Positions 8,165-17,779 of a DNA stretch of 64,000 bases are shown here, piece after piece. A program made the translations under genes and the position numbers. This stretch comes from Methylophilales bacterium LSUCC0135 (GTDB taxonomy: Bacteria; Pseudomonadota; Gammaproteobacteria; Burkholderiales; Methylophilaceae): NCBI GenBank assembly GCA_001704575.1, contig MCAW01000001.1, positions 266,486 through 330,485 of the forward strand, written 5' to 3'. Position 1 is the stretch's first letter. Each line of letters begins with the position of its first letter. The notes under the pieces were generated by a model. It was given only the letters and a program-made list of their open reading frames with translations, did no database searches and was not told the DNA's origin.

Positions 8165-10747
8165 TCAGGCGACTTTCAGCAAATCCTGTTCCAGTTTTTT
8201 CAGTACTTTTTCATCAAGCCTGGCATCAGACGGCCCGGAGATCATGAACGTGTCTTCTGCGCGGTTCCCCAGTGTGTTGATCTTGGCATTGTGCAAATGC
8301 ACCTGATGCTTCAGAAAGACACTGGCAAAGCGCGACAACAGGCCGGGGCGGTCGCTCGCAATGATTTCAAGACGGTGATTGTTGCTGTTTTCTTCGTTGA
8401 ATATGGAGACGCTGGCAGCAATCGGCATGTGCTTGACTTGCCTGCTGATTCTGCCTTGGACAGGAGAGGCGGGAAGAGTGTTTTCCCTGAGGATGCGCGT
8501 GAGTTCGTACTCGATAAAGTTTAATAAATTACGATAACTAATTGATCTATCATTCTGATCCAGAAAGATAAAACTATTAAGCGCATAACCGTGTGCTGTC
8601 GTATAAACCCTGGCCTCTACAATCGTATAACCTGTTCGCTCGAAGAAGCTGCAAATGTGCGCGAAGAGATCGTCACGATCCGGCGTGTAGATCATGATCT
8701 GAATGCCGTCGCCGGCAGGACCGAGTCTTGCGCGCACGATCACGTCTCTGGTGGCAGCATGGGGCATGATCAGCCTGGTGTGCCATGCGATCTCCTGGGC
8801 TTCGTAGCGTAGAAAATATTGCTGGCCAAGGTTTTGCCACAAAGTCTGATAGCTTTCCTGCTTGATACCGTAATAACCCAATTTTTCCATGGCCTGCTGC
8901 TGCCGCAGCTTGATTTCCATTTCCGTATCGGCAGCATCGCCGCGCAGAACCCGTTGAGTGGCAAAAAACAGATTCTCCAGCAGCTTGGCTTTCCAGGCAT
9001 TCCATACCTTGGGACTGGTGCCGCGAATGTCGGCAACCGTCAGCAGATAAAGCGCGGTCAAATGTCGCTCATCCTTCATTCGTGCGGCAAATTGTCTGAT
9101 GACGGCAGGATCGGATAAGTCCGCTTTCTGCGCGACACTGGACAAGATGAGATGAGATTCGACCAGCCAGGCGACAAGCTCGCTGTCCTGCCTTGGCAGG
9201 CCGTGCTGCAGGCAGAATTTTCTTGCATCGACCGCACCAAGCGTCGAGTGGTCGCCGCCGCGGCCCTTTGCAATGTCGTGAAACAATGCGCCGAGATAGA
9301 GCAGGTGTGGGGTATCGAATTCGGCAAACAGCCGGCTGCAGAGCGGAAACTCATGATTGAACCTCGGCAGGGCAAAGCGCCGCAGGTTGCGCAACACGTT
9401 GAGGATATGCTCATCGACGGTATATACGTGAAACAGGTCGTGCTGCATCTGGCCGACGATACGGCCAAAAGCGGGAATGTATCTGCCCAGTATGCCGTAC
9501 CGGTTCATCAACCTGAGCGTGCGGGTAACACCTATCGGCTGCTGCAGGATGCCGAGGAATAGCGCCTTGTTTCTGGCCGATTGACGAAACTCCCTGTTGA
9601 CCAGGCTTTTTACGCGGTAAAGGGCTCTCAGCAGATTCGGGCTCATACCCTTGAGTTCCTGGTGTTGCTCGAGCAGCAGGAAGCTTTCCATGATGGTCGA
9701 AGGGTAACGCTGCAGGATGCTGGCTGACTTGATGTCGAGCAAGCCATGCCTGGCCTCGAAGCGTGCATTGACAGGGGTTGCGGGTGACTCTGCGATATGC
9801 AGGTGTGTCTCAAGCAGTTGCAGCAAAATATCGTTCATCTGGCCGATAAATTTTGCGCTTTGATAAAATCCCTGCATCAATTGTTCGCTGGCGCGGCGCT
9901 TCGGTGTGTTGGCTAGGCCCAAGCTTCTCGCCAGTTCGTTCTGAAAGTCGAACACCAGTCTGTCCTCACGGCGTTTGGCCAGATAGTGCAGGCGCACGCG
10001 CAACATCTGCAGGTGACGTTCATGGCGGCGAATTTGACGCGCTTCCTTTTCGGTAATCAGGCCGTGCTTGACCAGTCCCTTCCAGTCATGGCCCAGCCCC
10101 TGGCTGCGGCTGATCCAGAGAATATTCTGTAGATCGCGCAAACCGCCCGGGCTTTCCTTGATATTGGGTTCGAGGTTGTAGGCGGTATCGTTGAAGCGGG
10201 CATGGCGCTGGCGCTGTTCCTGCATTTTGGCCATGTAGAATTCGGCAGGCTTGACCAGTTTTTCGATCTGATTGCCGAATTGGCGGTAGAGGAGTTTGTC
10301 GCCCACCAGATATCGCGCTTCCAGCAGATTGGTTTGCACTGTGACGTCACGCGTGGCTTCCTCCACGCACTCCTGCAGATTTCTGACACTATGTCCGACA
10401 GCGAGCCCGATATCCCAGAACAGGCTGATCAGCAGCTCGATCGATTGCTGGGTTTTGCCGTCCGTCTTAGCCGGCAACAGGATAAGCAAATCGACATCGG
10501 AATAAGGGAACAATTCGCTCCGGCCGTAACCGCCGACCGCAATCAGGCAAACTCCAGGATCAATTTCGGCGCTTTGCCAGACATCCTGCAGCAGCCGGTC
10601 TACCAGCTTGCTATGTTGCTTGAGCAGGCGGGCCGTGTTGGCGTCTTTGAAGAAGCGCTCTTTGAGTATTGCCTGATCGGCCTGCAGACGCTGGCGCCAG
10701 ACTCTGGCAAAACCTTCCGGTGACTGCGTTTGCAGACTGATACTCAT
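8165..10747 (-). CDS. glnD: PII uridylyltransferase/uridylyl-removing enzyme GlnD
   Basis: GlnD senses glutamine and adds or removes UMP on PII proteins, controlling nitrogen metabolism. The 860-residue protein shows the full domain set: nucleotidyltransferase motif GGYGRSELFPYSDVD at 72-86, a central HD hydrolase domain with His490-Asp491 (LFHDIAKGRGGDHS), and two C-terminal ACT domains at roughly 680-740 and 790-855. Length is normal for the family. It starts 1 bp after the map stop, so the two form one minus-strand unit. It is convergent with hupB. Confidence 0.97.
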   Translation of the reverse strand: MSISLQTQSPEGFARVWRQRLQADQAILKERFFKDANTARLLKQHSKLVDRLLQDVWQSAEIDPGVCLIAVGGYGRSELFPYSDVDLLILLPAKTDGKTQQSIELLISLFWDIGLAVGHSVRNLQECVEEATRDVTVQTNLLEARYLVGDKLLYRQFGNQIEKLVKPAEFYMAKMQEQRQRHARFNDTAYNLEPNIKESPGGLRDLQNILWISRSQGLGHDWKGLVKHGLITEKEARQIRRHERHLQMLRVRLHYLAKRREDRLVFDFQNELARSLGLANTPKRRASEQLMQGFYQSAKFIGQMNDILLQLLETHLHIAESPATPVNARFEARHGLLDIKSASILQRYPSTIMESFLLLEQHQELKGMSPNLLRALYRVKSLVNREFRQSARNKALFLGILQQPIGVTRTLRLMNRYGILGRYIPAFGRIVGQMQHDLFHVYTVDEHILNVLRNLRRFALPRFNHEFPLCSRLFAEFDTPHLLYLGALFHDIAKGRGGDHSTLGAVDARKFCLQHGLPRQDSELVAWLVESHLILSSVAQKADLSDPAVIRQFAARMKDERHLTALYLLTVADIRGTSPKVWNAWKAKLLENLFFATQRVLRGDAADTEMEIKLRQQQAMEKLGYYGIKQESYQTLWQNLGQQYFLRYEAQEIAWHTRLIMPHAATRDVIVRARLGPAGDGIQIMIYTPDRDDLFAHICSFFERTGYTIVEARVYTTAHGYALNSFIFLDQNDRSISYRNLLNFIEYELTRILRENTLPASPVQGRISRQVKHMPIAASVSIFNEENSNNHRLEIIASDRPGLLSRFASVFLKHQVHLHNAKINTLGNRAEDTFMISGPSDARLDEKVLKKLEQDLLKVA

Positions 10748-10748
10748 G

Positions 10749-11546
10749 CTAGATGATGCCTGGAGCTGCTGGGGTTCCTGCAGATACGGTCAGAACCTCA
10801 TAGCCGCTCTCAGTGACAAGTACGGTATGTTCCCATTGCGCGGAAAGGCTATGATCCTTGGTAACGATGGTCCAGCCGTCGTTGAGTTGCTTGATGTCGC
10901 GTTTGCCGGCGTTGATCATGGGTTCAATCGTGAATATCATACCTGCCTGCAATTTCAGGCCGGCGCCGGGACGGCCGTAATGTAACACCTGCGGGTCTTC
11001 ATGGAATTTTTTGCCGATACCGTGACCGCAGAATTCGCGTACTACGCTGTAGCCGTTTTTCTCGGCGTAGCTTTGTATGGTATGGCCGATATCGCCCAAA
11101 GTGGCACCAGGTTTGACCTTGGCGATGCCCAGCCACATGCATTCGTAAGTGATTTCGCACAAACGCCTGGCTTGAATCGAAGGCTCGCCCACACAAAACA
11201 TGCGGCTGGTATCGCCGTGGTAACCATCCTTGATGACGGTAATGTCGATATTGACGATATCGCCGCTCTTCAAGACCTTGGGGCCGGGAACGCCGTGGCA
11301 TATCTGGTGATTCACCGAGGTGCAGATCGACTTGGGATAAGGCGCATGTCCGGGCGGTGCATAATTGAGCGGTGCGGGAACGGTTTTCTGAACATCGACC
11401 ATGTAATCGTGGCACAGTTTATCCAGCGCTTCTGTAGTAATGCCGGGCTTGACGTGAGGCGTGATGAAGTCCAGTACCTCCGCAGCCAGGCGACCTGCGA
11501 TGCGCATTTTTTCAATGTCTTGTTCGTTTTTAATGGTAATTGCCAT
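10749..11546 (-). CDS. map: methionine aminopeptidase, type I
   Basis: The enzyme removes the initiator methionine after deformylation. The 265-residue product has the five metal ligands of the pita-bread fold: Asp101, Asp112, His175, Glu208 and Glu239, plus the substrate His in NHQICHG (residues 79-85). It is divergent from rpsB, as in many proteobacteria, and followed by glnD at 1 bp. The C-terminal extension (SAGTPAAPGII) is slightly longer than usual and probably without consequence. Confidence 0.97.
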   Translation of the reverse strand: MAITIKNEQDIEKMRIAGRLAAEVLDFITPHVKPGITTEALDKLCHDYMVDVQKTVPAPLNYAPPGHAPYPKSICTSVNHQICHGVPGPKVLKSGDIVNIDITVIKDGYHGDTSRMFCVGEPSIQARRLCEITYECMWLGIAKVKPGATLGDIGHTIQSYAEKNGYSVVREFCGHGIGKKFHEDPQVLHYGRPGAGLKLQAGMIFTIEPMINAGKRDIKQLNDGWTIVTKDHSLSAQWEHTVLVTESGYEVLTVSAGTPAAPGII

Positions 11547-11599
11547 AATGCTTTACAGCGCTTTCGCGCCTAATAATCCTTGAATCCAAACAGACGCTT

Positions 11600-11751
11600 A
11601 TGGTAGCATACTGCACCCATTTATCAGGAATCGTCCTGACAGGTGGAAATCTGCACACGCTCCCCGTACAGGGTGCCAGGCTGGTCTGCATTGATGCAGT
11701 GCGCCGGGTGTTGTTGGGACGTGGAAGCAATAACCCTTACTGGAGACTAAT
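11600..11751 (+). promoter_or_regulatory. possible structured leader of the rpsB-tsf mRNA
   Basis: The 205-bp map/rpsB gap must hold divergent promoters. Its rpsB-proximal half contains a CTGCAT/ATGCAG hairpin (about 11686-11699) inside GC-rich blocks and ends in TGGAGAC before the rpsB ATG. In enterobacteria this exact location yields the t44/tff leader through which S2 represses its own operon. Function here is inferred from position and structure only. Confidence 0.4.
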
Positions 11752-12501
11752 ATGTCCGTCACTATGCGTCAAATGCTGGAAGCCGGGGTTCACTTCGGCC
11801 ATCAAACCCGTTACTGGAATCCGAAAATGGCACCTTACATTTTCGGCGACCGTAACAAGATTCATATCGTCAATCTGGAAAAATCCCTGCCGATGTTCGA
11901 GGACGCCCTGAAATATGTGCGTCAGCTGGCAGCAAACAAAGGCCGTATCCTGTTCGTCGGTACCAAGCGCCAGGCCCGTGAAATCGTTAAAGAAGAAGCG
12001 CAGCGCGCCGGTTGCGCCTATGTCAACCATCGCTGGCTCGGCGGCATGCTGACCAACTTCAAGACAGTCAAGCAATCCATCAAGCGCCTGAACGAATACA
12101 ATGCCATGCTGGAAGACGGCCGTATCGACCAGTTCGGCAAGAAAGAAGCCCTGGGCTACAAGCGTGAAGTCGAGAAGCTTGAGCGCTCTATCGGCGGTAT
12201 CAAGGAAATGGGCGGACTGCCGGATGCCATTTTCATTATTGATGTCGGCCATGAGAGCGGCGCTGTGACTGAAGCAGCCAAGCTGGGCATTCCTGTTATC
12301 GGTGTTGTCGATACCAACAATTCTCCGGACGGCATCGCTTACGTTATTCCCGGTAACGATGACTCCAGTCGCGCAATTCGCCTCTACGCCCGCGGTATCG
12401 CTGACGCGGTGCTTGAAGGCCGCAGCAATGCGATCGCCGATATCGTCAAATCCGCAACAGAAGAAGAATTCGTTGAAGTGGAAGAAGCTGCAGCGGAATA
12501 A
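11752..12501 (+). CDS. rpsB: 30S ribosomal protein S2
   Basis: S2 binds late to the 30S head, next to S1. The 249-residue product starts [26 protein letters not shown], contains the [10 protein letters not shown] segment and the IFIIDVGHE and [18 protein letters not shown] signatures, and ends in an acidic tail. GGAGA precedes the ATG. It is followed by tsf across a terminator-like hairpin, the arrangement seen in E. coli, where readthrough sets the S2 to EF-Ts ratio. Confidence 0.98.
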   Translation: MSVTMRQMLEAGVHFGHQTRYWNPKMAPYIFGDRNKIHIVNLEKSLPMFEDALKYVRQLAANKGRILFVGTKRQAREIVKEEAQRAGCAYVNHRWLGGMLTNFKTVKQSIKRLNEYNAMLEDGRIDQFGKKEALGYKREVEKLERSIGGIKEMGGLPDAIFIIDVGHESGAVTEAAKLGIPVIGVVDTNNSPDGIAYVIPGNDDSSRAIRLYARGIADAVLEGRSNAIADIVKSATEEEFVEVEEAAAE

Positions 12502-12506
12502 CCCTT

Positions 12507-12536
12507 AAAAAAGGGGCTCTTGAGCCCCTTTTTTTA
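12507..12536 (+). terminator. terminator or attenuator between rpsB and tsf
   Basis: AAAAAAGGGGCTC and GAGCCCCTTTTTTT form a stem with a 2-nt loop and an uninterrupted T run, starting 5 nt after the rpsB stop. Since tsf follows with little room for a promoter, this is probably a partial terminator. Confidence 0.88.
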
Positions 12537-12580
12537 TAGTTCGAATTTACTGAATCAATAGCATATCTAGGAGTTTAAGC

Positions 12581-13459
12581 ATGGCTGAAATTACCGCCAG
12601 CATGGTCAAGGAATTACGTGAGCGCACAGATGCGCCGATGATGGATTGCAAAAAAGTACTGACAGAAGCCAATGGCGACATGGCCAAGGCTGAAGAGCTG
12701 TTGCGTGCACGGCTTGGCAGCAAGCTGAGCAAGGCTGCAGGCCGTGTTGCAGCTGAAGGCTCGGTCGGCATTTATGTCGGTGCCGATGGCAAGCAGGGTG
12801 CGATTGTCGAAGTCAATTGCGAAACCGACTTCGTTGCCAAGAATGATGATTTCCTCGCCTTGACCCGCAATCTGGCTGAGGTTGTCGCGAACAACAACCC
12901 AGCAGACGTTGCAGCTCTTTCGGCAATGAAGATCGGCAACGAAGTGATTGAAGATGCGCGCGCCCAGCTGATCGGCAAGATCGGTGAGAACGTCACCATT
13001 CGTCGCTTTGCCGGCATTGCCGCAAAAGGCAAGCTGGTCAGCTATATCCACGGCGGCAAGATTGGCGTAGTGGTTGACCTGGTCGGTGGCGACGATACTC
13101 TGGCAAAAGATATTGCGATGCACATTGCGGCCTCCAAGCCGGTCGCATTGTCCAGAGATGATGTGCCTGCCGAGCTGATTGAAAAAGAACGCGCAATCGC
13201 CACGCAGAAGGCGGCAGAATCCGGCAAGCCCGAGTTTGCAGCTAAGATGATCGAGGGTTCGGTACAGAAGTACCTGAAGGATGTTGCGCTGCTCGACCAG
13301 ATTTTCGTCAAGGACCCAACCGGCAAGCAGACTGTTGAGCAGTTGCTCAAGGCCAACAATGCCAGCGTTGCTTCTTTCACCATGTACGTGGTGGGTGAGG
13401 GCATTGAGAAGAAAGTCACTGACTTCGCTGCCGAAGTCGCTGCTGCAGCAAAGATATAA
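12581..13459 (+). CDS. tsf: translation elongation factor Ts
   Basis: EF-Ts is the guanine nucleotide exchange factor for EF-Tu. The 292-residue product opens with the UBA-like N-terminal domain ([20 protein letters not shown]) and contains the TDFVAKND loop, which displaces magnesium from EF-Tu. A second half-domain follows, then a helical C-terminus. The ATG is preceded by TAGGAG with 7-nt spacing. It lies between the rpsB hairpin and its own terminator. Confidence 0.98.
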   Translation: MAEITASMVKELRERTDAPMMDCKKVLTEANGDMAKAEELLRARLGSKLSKAAGRVAAEGSVGIYVGADGKQGAIVEVNCETDFVAKNDDFLALTRNLAEVVANNNPADVAALSAMKIGNEVIEDARAQLIGKIGENVTIRRFAGIAAKGKLVSYIHGGKIGVVVDLVGGDDTLAKDIAMHIAASKPVALSRDDVPAELIEKERAIATQKAAESGKPEFAAKMIEGSVQKYLKDVALLDQIFVKDPTGKQTVEQLLKANNASVASFTMYVVGEGIEKKVTDFAAEVAAAAKI

Positions 13460-13466
13460 GACATAA

Positions 13467-13486
13467 TGCACAGCGCGTGCTGTGCA
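13467..13486 (+). other. palindrome directly after tsf
   Basis: TGCACAGC and GCTGTGCA form a perfect 8-bp stem around GCGT, flanked by GACA/TGTC that can extend it across an internal bulge. Only four As follow, so it is a poor intrinsic terminator; it may protect the mRNA 3' end or be a protein site. Confidence 0.5.
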
Positions 13487-13501
13487 AAAATGTCATAATG
13501 C

Positions 13502-13546
13502 AAAACGTTAGCGGTGCATCGAATGATGTCGCCGTTAACGTTTTTG
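13502..13546 (+). terminator. Rho-independent terminator of tsf
   Basis: AAAACGTTA (13502-13510) pairs with TAACGTTTT (13536-13544), extended inward by a G-T pair, CGG/CCG and an inner CATC/GATG stem, and is followed by further Ts. It separates tsf from pyrH. Confidence 0.8.
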
Positions 13547-13605
13547 TTTGATGGTTTCAGGAAAACCTGATCAATAACAATATGAGTTTTTTCTACGGAA
13601 GCGAT

Positions 13606-14358
13606 ATGTCCGACGCACCTCAAAGTTCATCGCAAACGACCTCCGGCAATCCGGCCTACAAACGCATCTTGCTGAAGTTGTCAGGCGAAGCCCTGATGGG
13701 TGACGACAGTTATGGCATCAACCGCAATACCATTTCCCGTATCGTCAGCGAGATCAACGAAGTCGTCGGACTGGGCGTGCAAGTAGCGGTCGTAATCGGT
13801 GGCGGCAACATCTTCCGCGGCGTTGCGCCGGCGGCTGAGGGTATGGACCGGGCCACTGCCGATTATATGGGCATGCTGGCTACCGTGATGAATGCGCTTG
13901 CACTGCAGGATGCGATGAAACACATTGGACTGAAAGCACGGGTGCAGTCCGCACTCAATATCGAACAGGTAGCAGAACCTTATATCCGCGGCAAGGCGAT
14001 TCGTTATCTGGAAGAGGGCCGTGTGGTGATTTTCGGTGCCGGTACAGGCAACCCGTTCTTTACTACCGACACCGCCGCCGCACTGCGTGGCATGGAAATG
14101 AATGTCGACATCGTACTCAAGGCGACCAAAGTGGACGGTGTTTACACGGACGATCCAAAAACGCACCCTGATGCCATGCGTTATAAAACCATCAGTTTCG
14201 ATGAAGCGATCATCAAGAATCTCAAGGTCATGGATGCAACTGCACTGACCCTGTGCCGCGACCAGAACCTGCCTATCTCCGTATTCAGCATATTCAAGCA
14301 GGGCGCTCTCAAGCGCGTTGTGATGGGTGAAGACGAAGGTACCAAAGTATTGCCTTGA
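13606..14358 (+). CDS. pyrH: UMP kinase
   Basis: PyrH phosphorylates UMP to UDP and belongs to the amino-acid kinase fold. It shows [12 protein letters not shown], the GGGNIFRG nucleotide loop, the [15 protein letters not shown] helix and [15 protein letters not shown], all family hallmarks. I choose ATG 13606, with CGGAAG 5-6 nt upstream, giving 250 residues. An upstream in-frame ATG at 13582 adds eight residues (MSFFYGSD) and cannot be excluded. frr follows with its own Shine-Dalgarno. Confidence 0.96.
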   Translation: MSDAPQSSSQTTSGNPAYKRILLKLSGEALMGDDSYGINRNTISRIVSEINEVVGLGVQVAVVIGGGNIFRGVAPAAEGMDRATADYMGMLATVMNALALQDAMKHIGLKARVQSALNIEQVAEPYIRGKAIRYLEEGRVVIFGAGTGNPFFTTDTAAALRGMEMNVDIVLKATKVDGVYTDDPKTHPDAMRYKTISFDEAIIKNLKVMDATALTLCRDQNLPISVFSIFKQGALKRVVMGEDEGTKVLP

Positions 14359-14394
14359 AGGCAGACACACGACAGCAAAAGTAAGGAGAAAATC

Positions 14395-14952
14395 GTGCTG
14401 GAAGAATTACGAAAGAATGCAGACCAGAAGATGCAAAAGTCCCTGGAGGCATTGAAAACAGACCTTGCCAAGATTCGCACCGGCCGTGCGCATACCGGCC
14501 TGCTTGATCATGTCATGGTGGAATATTACGGTTCCATGGTGGCCGTCAATCAGGTCGCCAATGTCAATCTTGGCGATGCGCGCACCCTGAATGTGCAGCC
14601 ATACGAGAAAAACATGGTGGCCAAGGTTGAAAAAGCCATCCGCGATTCCGACCTGGGCCTCAACCCGGCCACTAACGGTGACATTATCCGCGTGCCGATG
14701 CCGATGTTGACGGAAGAACGTCGCAAGGAAATGACAAAAATCGTCCGCACTGAAGGCGAAAATGCAAAAGTGGCTTTGCGCAACATCCGCCGCGACGGTA
14801 ACGATGCGCTGAAAAAGCTGACCAAGGACAAGGAAATCAGCGAGGATGACGAGCGTCGCATGCAGGACGAAATTCAAAAGCTGACCGATAAGTACGTTGC
14901 AGAAGTCGACAAACTCCTGCAAGTCAAAGAAGCCGAACTGATGGCTGTTTGA
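14395..14952 (+). CDS. frr: ribosome recycling factor
   Basis: RRF splits post-termination ribosomes together with EF-G. The 185-residue product has the two-domain L-shaped family pattern, with [21 protein letters not shown] near the N-terminus and the [14 protein letters not shown] helix of the three-helix bundle. It starts with GTG; AAGGAG at 14382-14387 sits 7 nt upstream and decides the start. It follows pyrH by 36 bp, the conserved order. Confidence 0.97.
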   Translation: MLEELRKNADQKMQKSLEALKTDLAKIRTGRAHTGLLDHVMVEYYGSMVAVNQVANVNLGDARTLNVQPYEKNMVAKVEKAIRDSDLGLNPATNGDIIRVPMPMLTEERRKEMTKIVRTEGENAKVALRNIRRDGNDALKKLTKDKEISEDDERRMQDEIQKLTDKYVAEVDKLLQVKEAELMAV

Positions 14953-14999
14953 TCGGGCCGGTCAGAACCGCACGTGCGCTACTCAATATTGGAGCATTG

Positions 15000-15779
15000 A
15001 TGGCTTTTTTTGGCAGCTCCACCAAATCGATACCGGACTCGCATCATATCCCGCGTCATATTGCCGTCATCATGGATGGCAATGGCCGTTGGGCAAAAAA
15101 ACGATTTCTGCCCAGACTTGCAGGCCACAAGCGCGGGGTCGAGACCGTGCGCGAGCTGGTCAAGTCATCTGCCGCGCTCGGCGTAGAGTTTTTGACACTG
15201 TTTGCGTTCAGTAGCGAGAACTGGCGCCGTCCGCCGGAGGAAGTCAGTTTCCTGATGGGGCTGTTTCTGGAGGCGCTCAATCAGGAAGTCAGCAAACTCC
15301 ATCAGAATAATATCCGCATGGTTGTCATCGGCGATCGCAGCCAGTTTGATGAGACTTTGCGCGCCCACATCGAGGCCTCCGAAAATCTGACCAGGGACAA
15401 CACCGGGCTGACTTTGACGATCGCCGCCAATTACGGCGGGCGCTGGGATTTGATGCAGGCAGTCAACAGACTGGTGCTGGACTCGCCGGAGAAAGCCGGA
15501 AATTATGCCGAGGAGGATCTTTCTCAGCACCTTTCGATGCATTACGCGCCCGAGCCGGATCTTTTCATCCGAACCGGTGGCGAGAAGCGCATCAGTAATT
15601 TCCTGCTTTGGCAGCTGGCATATACCGAGCTTTACTTTACCGACACCCTGTGGCCGGATTTCGACAAATCCGCATTTGATCAGGCAATCAGGTCCTTTCA
15701 GACCCGCGAGCGTCGTTTTGGCCGTACCAGTGAGCAATTGCAACCGAATTTAAAAGCCGAGTCTGCCAAACATGCTTAA
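15000..15779 (+). CDS. uppS: undecaprenyl diphosphate synthase
   Basis: This cis-prenyltransferase makes the C55 lipid carrier for peptidoglycan and LPS. Asp26 lies in the IMDGNGRWA motif, and FSSENWRRP and the C-terminal RTGGEKRISNFLLWQ segment are present. ATG 15000 is preceded by TTGGAG at 5 nt and gives 259 residues; a TTG at 14949 overlapping frr is less likely. The gene overlaps cdsA by 8 nt. Confidence 0.97.
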   Translation: MAFFGSSTKSIPDSHHIPRHIAVIMDGNGRWAKKRFLPRLAGHKRGVETVRELVKSSAALGVEFLTLFAFSSENWRRPPEEVSFLMGLFLEALNQEVSKLHQNNIRMVVIGDRSQFDETLRAHIEASENLTRDNTGLTLTIAANYGGRWDLMQAVNRLVLDSPEKAGNYAEEDLSQHLSMHYAPEPDLFIRTGGEKRISNFLLWQLAYTELYFTDTLWPDFDKSAFDQAIRSFQTRERRFGRTSEQLQPNLKAESAKHA

Positions 15780-16602
15780 GACAAGAGTATTAACCTCTTT
15801 GGTATTGGTAATGGTTTTTCTATCTGCAGTTTTTTTGCTGCCGGATATTTATTGGGCCTTCCTGATGCTCGCAGTGATTTCACTGGCCTTTCTTGAATGG
15901 GGTGCAATGGCCGGCCTCAACACTGCCGCACGCTATGTTTACACTGCACTTCCTTTGCTTTCGGGCACTCTGGTGATTCTGGCGGATGACATCGGCATGC
16001 CGGCATTACAGCCACAGGTGGTGTTCTATGCAATCCTGATGGCAACGGTCTTCTGGCTGGTTGTTTCACCCATATGGCTGAGTATCCGTGCGCGGGTACG
16101 GCAGCCGGTAATTCTTGCACTGGTCGGCATGGTGATTCTCTTTCCTACCTGGATTGCGTTGGTCAGCATGCGCGGTATCAGCCCATGGTTATTGCTCCTG
16201 GCCATGGCAGCCGTATGGATTGCTGACATTGCCGCTTACTTTGCAGGCAAACGGTTCGGCAAACACAAGCTGGCACCGCAGATCAGCCCGGGGAAAACCT
16301 GGGAGGGCGTATTTGGCGCCTGGCTTGCAGTCAGCATTTATGGCCTGATACTCTGTTCAAGCCTGTCACTGAGTTATTGGCTGATTGTCGGACTGCTTGG
16401 CGTTACCGTGCTGAGCATCATCGGTGATTTGTTTGAATCCATGATCAAAAGACAGGCAGGCGTGAAAGACAGTGGCCACCTGCTTCCCGGTCACGGTGGT
16501 GTGCTGGACAGAATCGACGGCCTGACTTCCAGCATGCCGATCGTGATGTTCTTCATATACTTTCCAACCTATTTCATGGTGATCGAGTCTTTCCATGCAT
16601 GA
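15772..16602 (+). CDS. cdsA: phosphatidate cytidylyltransferase
   Basis: This integral membrane enzyme makes CDP-diacylglycerol, the precursor of phospholipids. The 276-residue product is rich in hydrophobic segments and ends with the family signature around [20 protein letters not shown] and LDRIDG. It overlaps uppS and dxr by 8 nt each, so the three are translationally coupled. Confidence 0.96.
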   Translation: MLKTRVLTSLVLVMVFLSAVFLLPDIYWAFLMLAVISLAFLEWGAMAGLNTAARYVYTALPLLSGTLVILADDIGMPALQPQVVFYAILMATVFWLVVSPIWLSIRARVRQPVILALVGMVILFPTWIALVSMRGISPWLLLLAMAAVWIADIAAYFAGKRFGKHKLAPQISPGKTWEGVFGAWLAVSIYGLILCSSLSLSYWLIVGLLGVTVLSIIGDLFESMIKRQAGVKDSGHLLPGHGGVLDRIDGLTSSMPIVMFFIYFPTYFMVIESFHA

Positions 16603-17779
16603 AGTGAAACGGGTCACCATACTCGGTGCGACCGGCACCATAGGCAAACAGACACTGGATGTCATCGCGCGTCATCCTGACAAATTCAGCGTATTCGCCC
16701 TGACAGCCAATGCCAGCGCCGACGTACTTTTCGAGCAATGCCGACAATATCTTCCCCGTTATGCCGTCCTGCTTGATGAATCTGCAGCGGAAAGTCTGAG
16801 GCAGCAACTGCTTGCCGCTGGCAGCCAAACCCAAGTTCTGTGGGGAATTTCAGCGCTGGAATTCGTCAGTGCACACCCCGAAGTCGATGTGGTGATGGCC
16901 GCCATAGTGGGCGCCGCCGGTCTCAAGCCGGCGATGGCGGCAGCGCATGCCGGCAAGCGTATCCTGCTCGCCAATAAAGAAACTCTGGTCATGTCCGGCG
17001 GTCTTTTCATGAACGCAGTAGAGCAGGGTGGCGCCAGTTTGTTGCCGATAGATAGCGAGCACAATGCAATATTCCAGGTCATGCCGGAAGCGCGTACCAG
17101 GCATCTGGGCGAATCCGGCATCCGCCGCATCCTGCTGACGGCTTCAGGCGGACCTTTCCGCAATACCAGTGCCATGGATCTTGAAAAAGTCACGCCCAGG
17201 CAGGCACTCAATCATCCTAACTGGGTGATGGGGCCGAAAATCACGATAGACTCCGCGACCCTGATGAACAAGGGCCTTGAGGTGATTGAGGCGCACTGGT
17301 TGTTCAATGCGGGGCCGGAACAGATCGAGGTTGTGGTGCATCCGCAGAGTGTGATTCATTCCATGGTGGAGTATGTCGATGGTTCAGTGCTGGCCCAGTT
17401 GGGTAATCCGGACATGAGGACGCCGATCGCATTCGCACTGGGGTATCCGGAGCGTCTGGAGAGCGGTGTGCCCAGTCTCGATTTCTTCACCATTGGCAAA
17501 TTTGATTTTGAAGCGCCGGACATGGTCAAGTTCCCCTGTTTGCGCCTTGCATTCGATTCATTGCGCACCGGCGGTACCGCACCGGCAATTCTCAATGCTG
17601 CCAATGAGGTCGCAGTTGCAGCATTCTTGAACGAGCGCATAGGTTTCACCGATATTCCGCGCATGATCGAGTCTGCACTTGAACAATCCGACATTCAGCC
17701 AGCCAGCTCGCTGGATAGCGTGATTGAAGCCGACCGTCAGGCGAGATTGCTTGCGAATGCCTGGATGGATAAACACTGA
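16595..17779 (+). CDS. dxr: 1-deoxy-D-xylulose 5-phosphate reductoisomerase
   Basis: Dxr converts DXP to MEP with NADPH, the committed step of the non-mevalonate isoprenoid pathway that feeds UppS and the squalene enzymes upstream. The 394-residue product has the NADPH motif [12 protein letters not shown] near the N-terminus, [11 protein letters not shown], the metal-binding DSEHNAIFQ segment, SGGPFR, and [12 protein letters not shown]. It overlaps cdsA by 8 nt and rseP by 1 nt (TGATG). Confidence 0.97.
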   Translation: MHEVKRVTILGATGTIGKQTLDVIARHPDKFSVFALTANASADVLFEQCRQYLPRYAVLLDESAAESLRQQLLAAGSQTQVLWGISALEFVSAHPEVDVVMAAIVGAAGLKPAMAAAHAGKRILLANKETLVMSGGLFMNAVEQGGASLLPIDSEHNAIFQVMPEARTRHLGESGIRRILLTASGGPFRNTSAMDLEKVTPRQALNHPNWVMGPKITIDSATLMNKGLEVIEAHWLFNAGPEQIEVVVHPQSVIHSMVEYVDGSVLAQLGNPDMRTPIAFALGYPERLESGVPSLDFFTIGKFDFEAPDMVKFPCLRLAFDSLRTGGTAPAILNAANEVAVAAFLNERIGFTDIPRMIESALEQSDIQPASSLDSVIEADRQARLLANAWMDKH

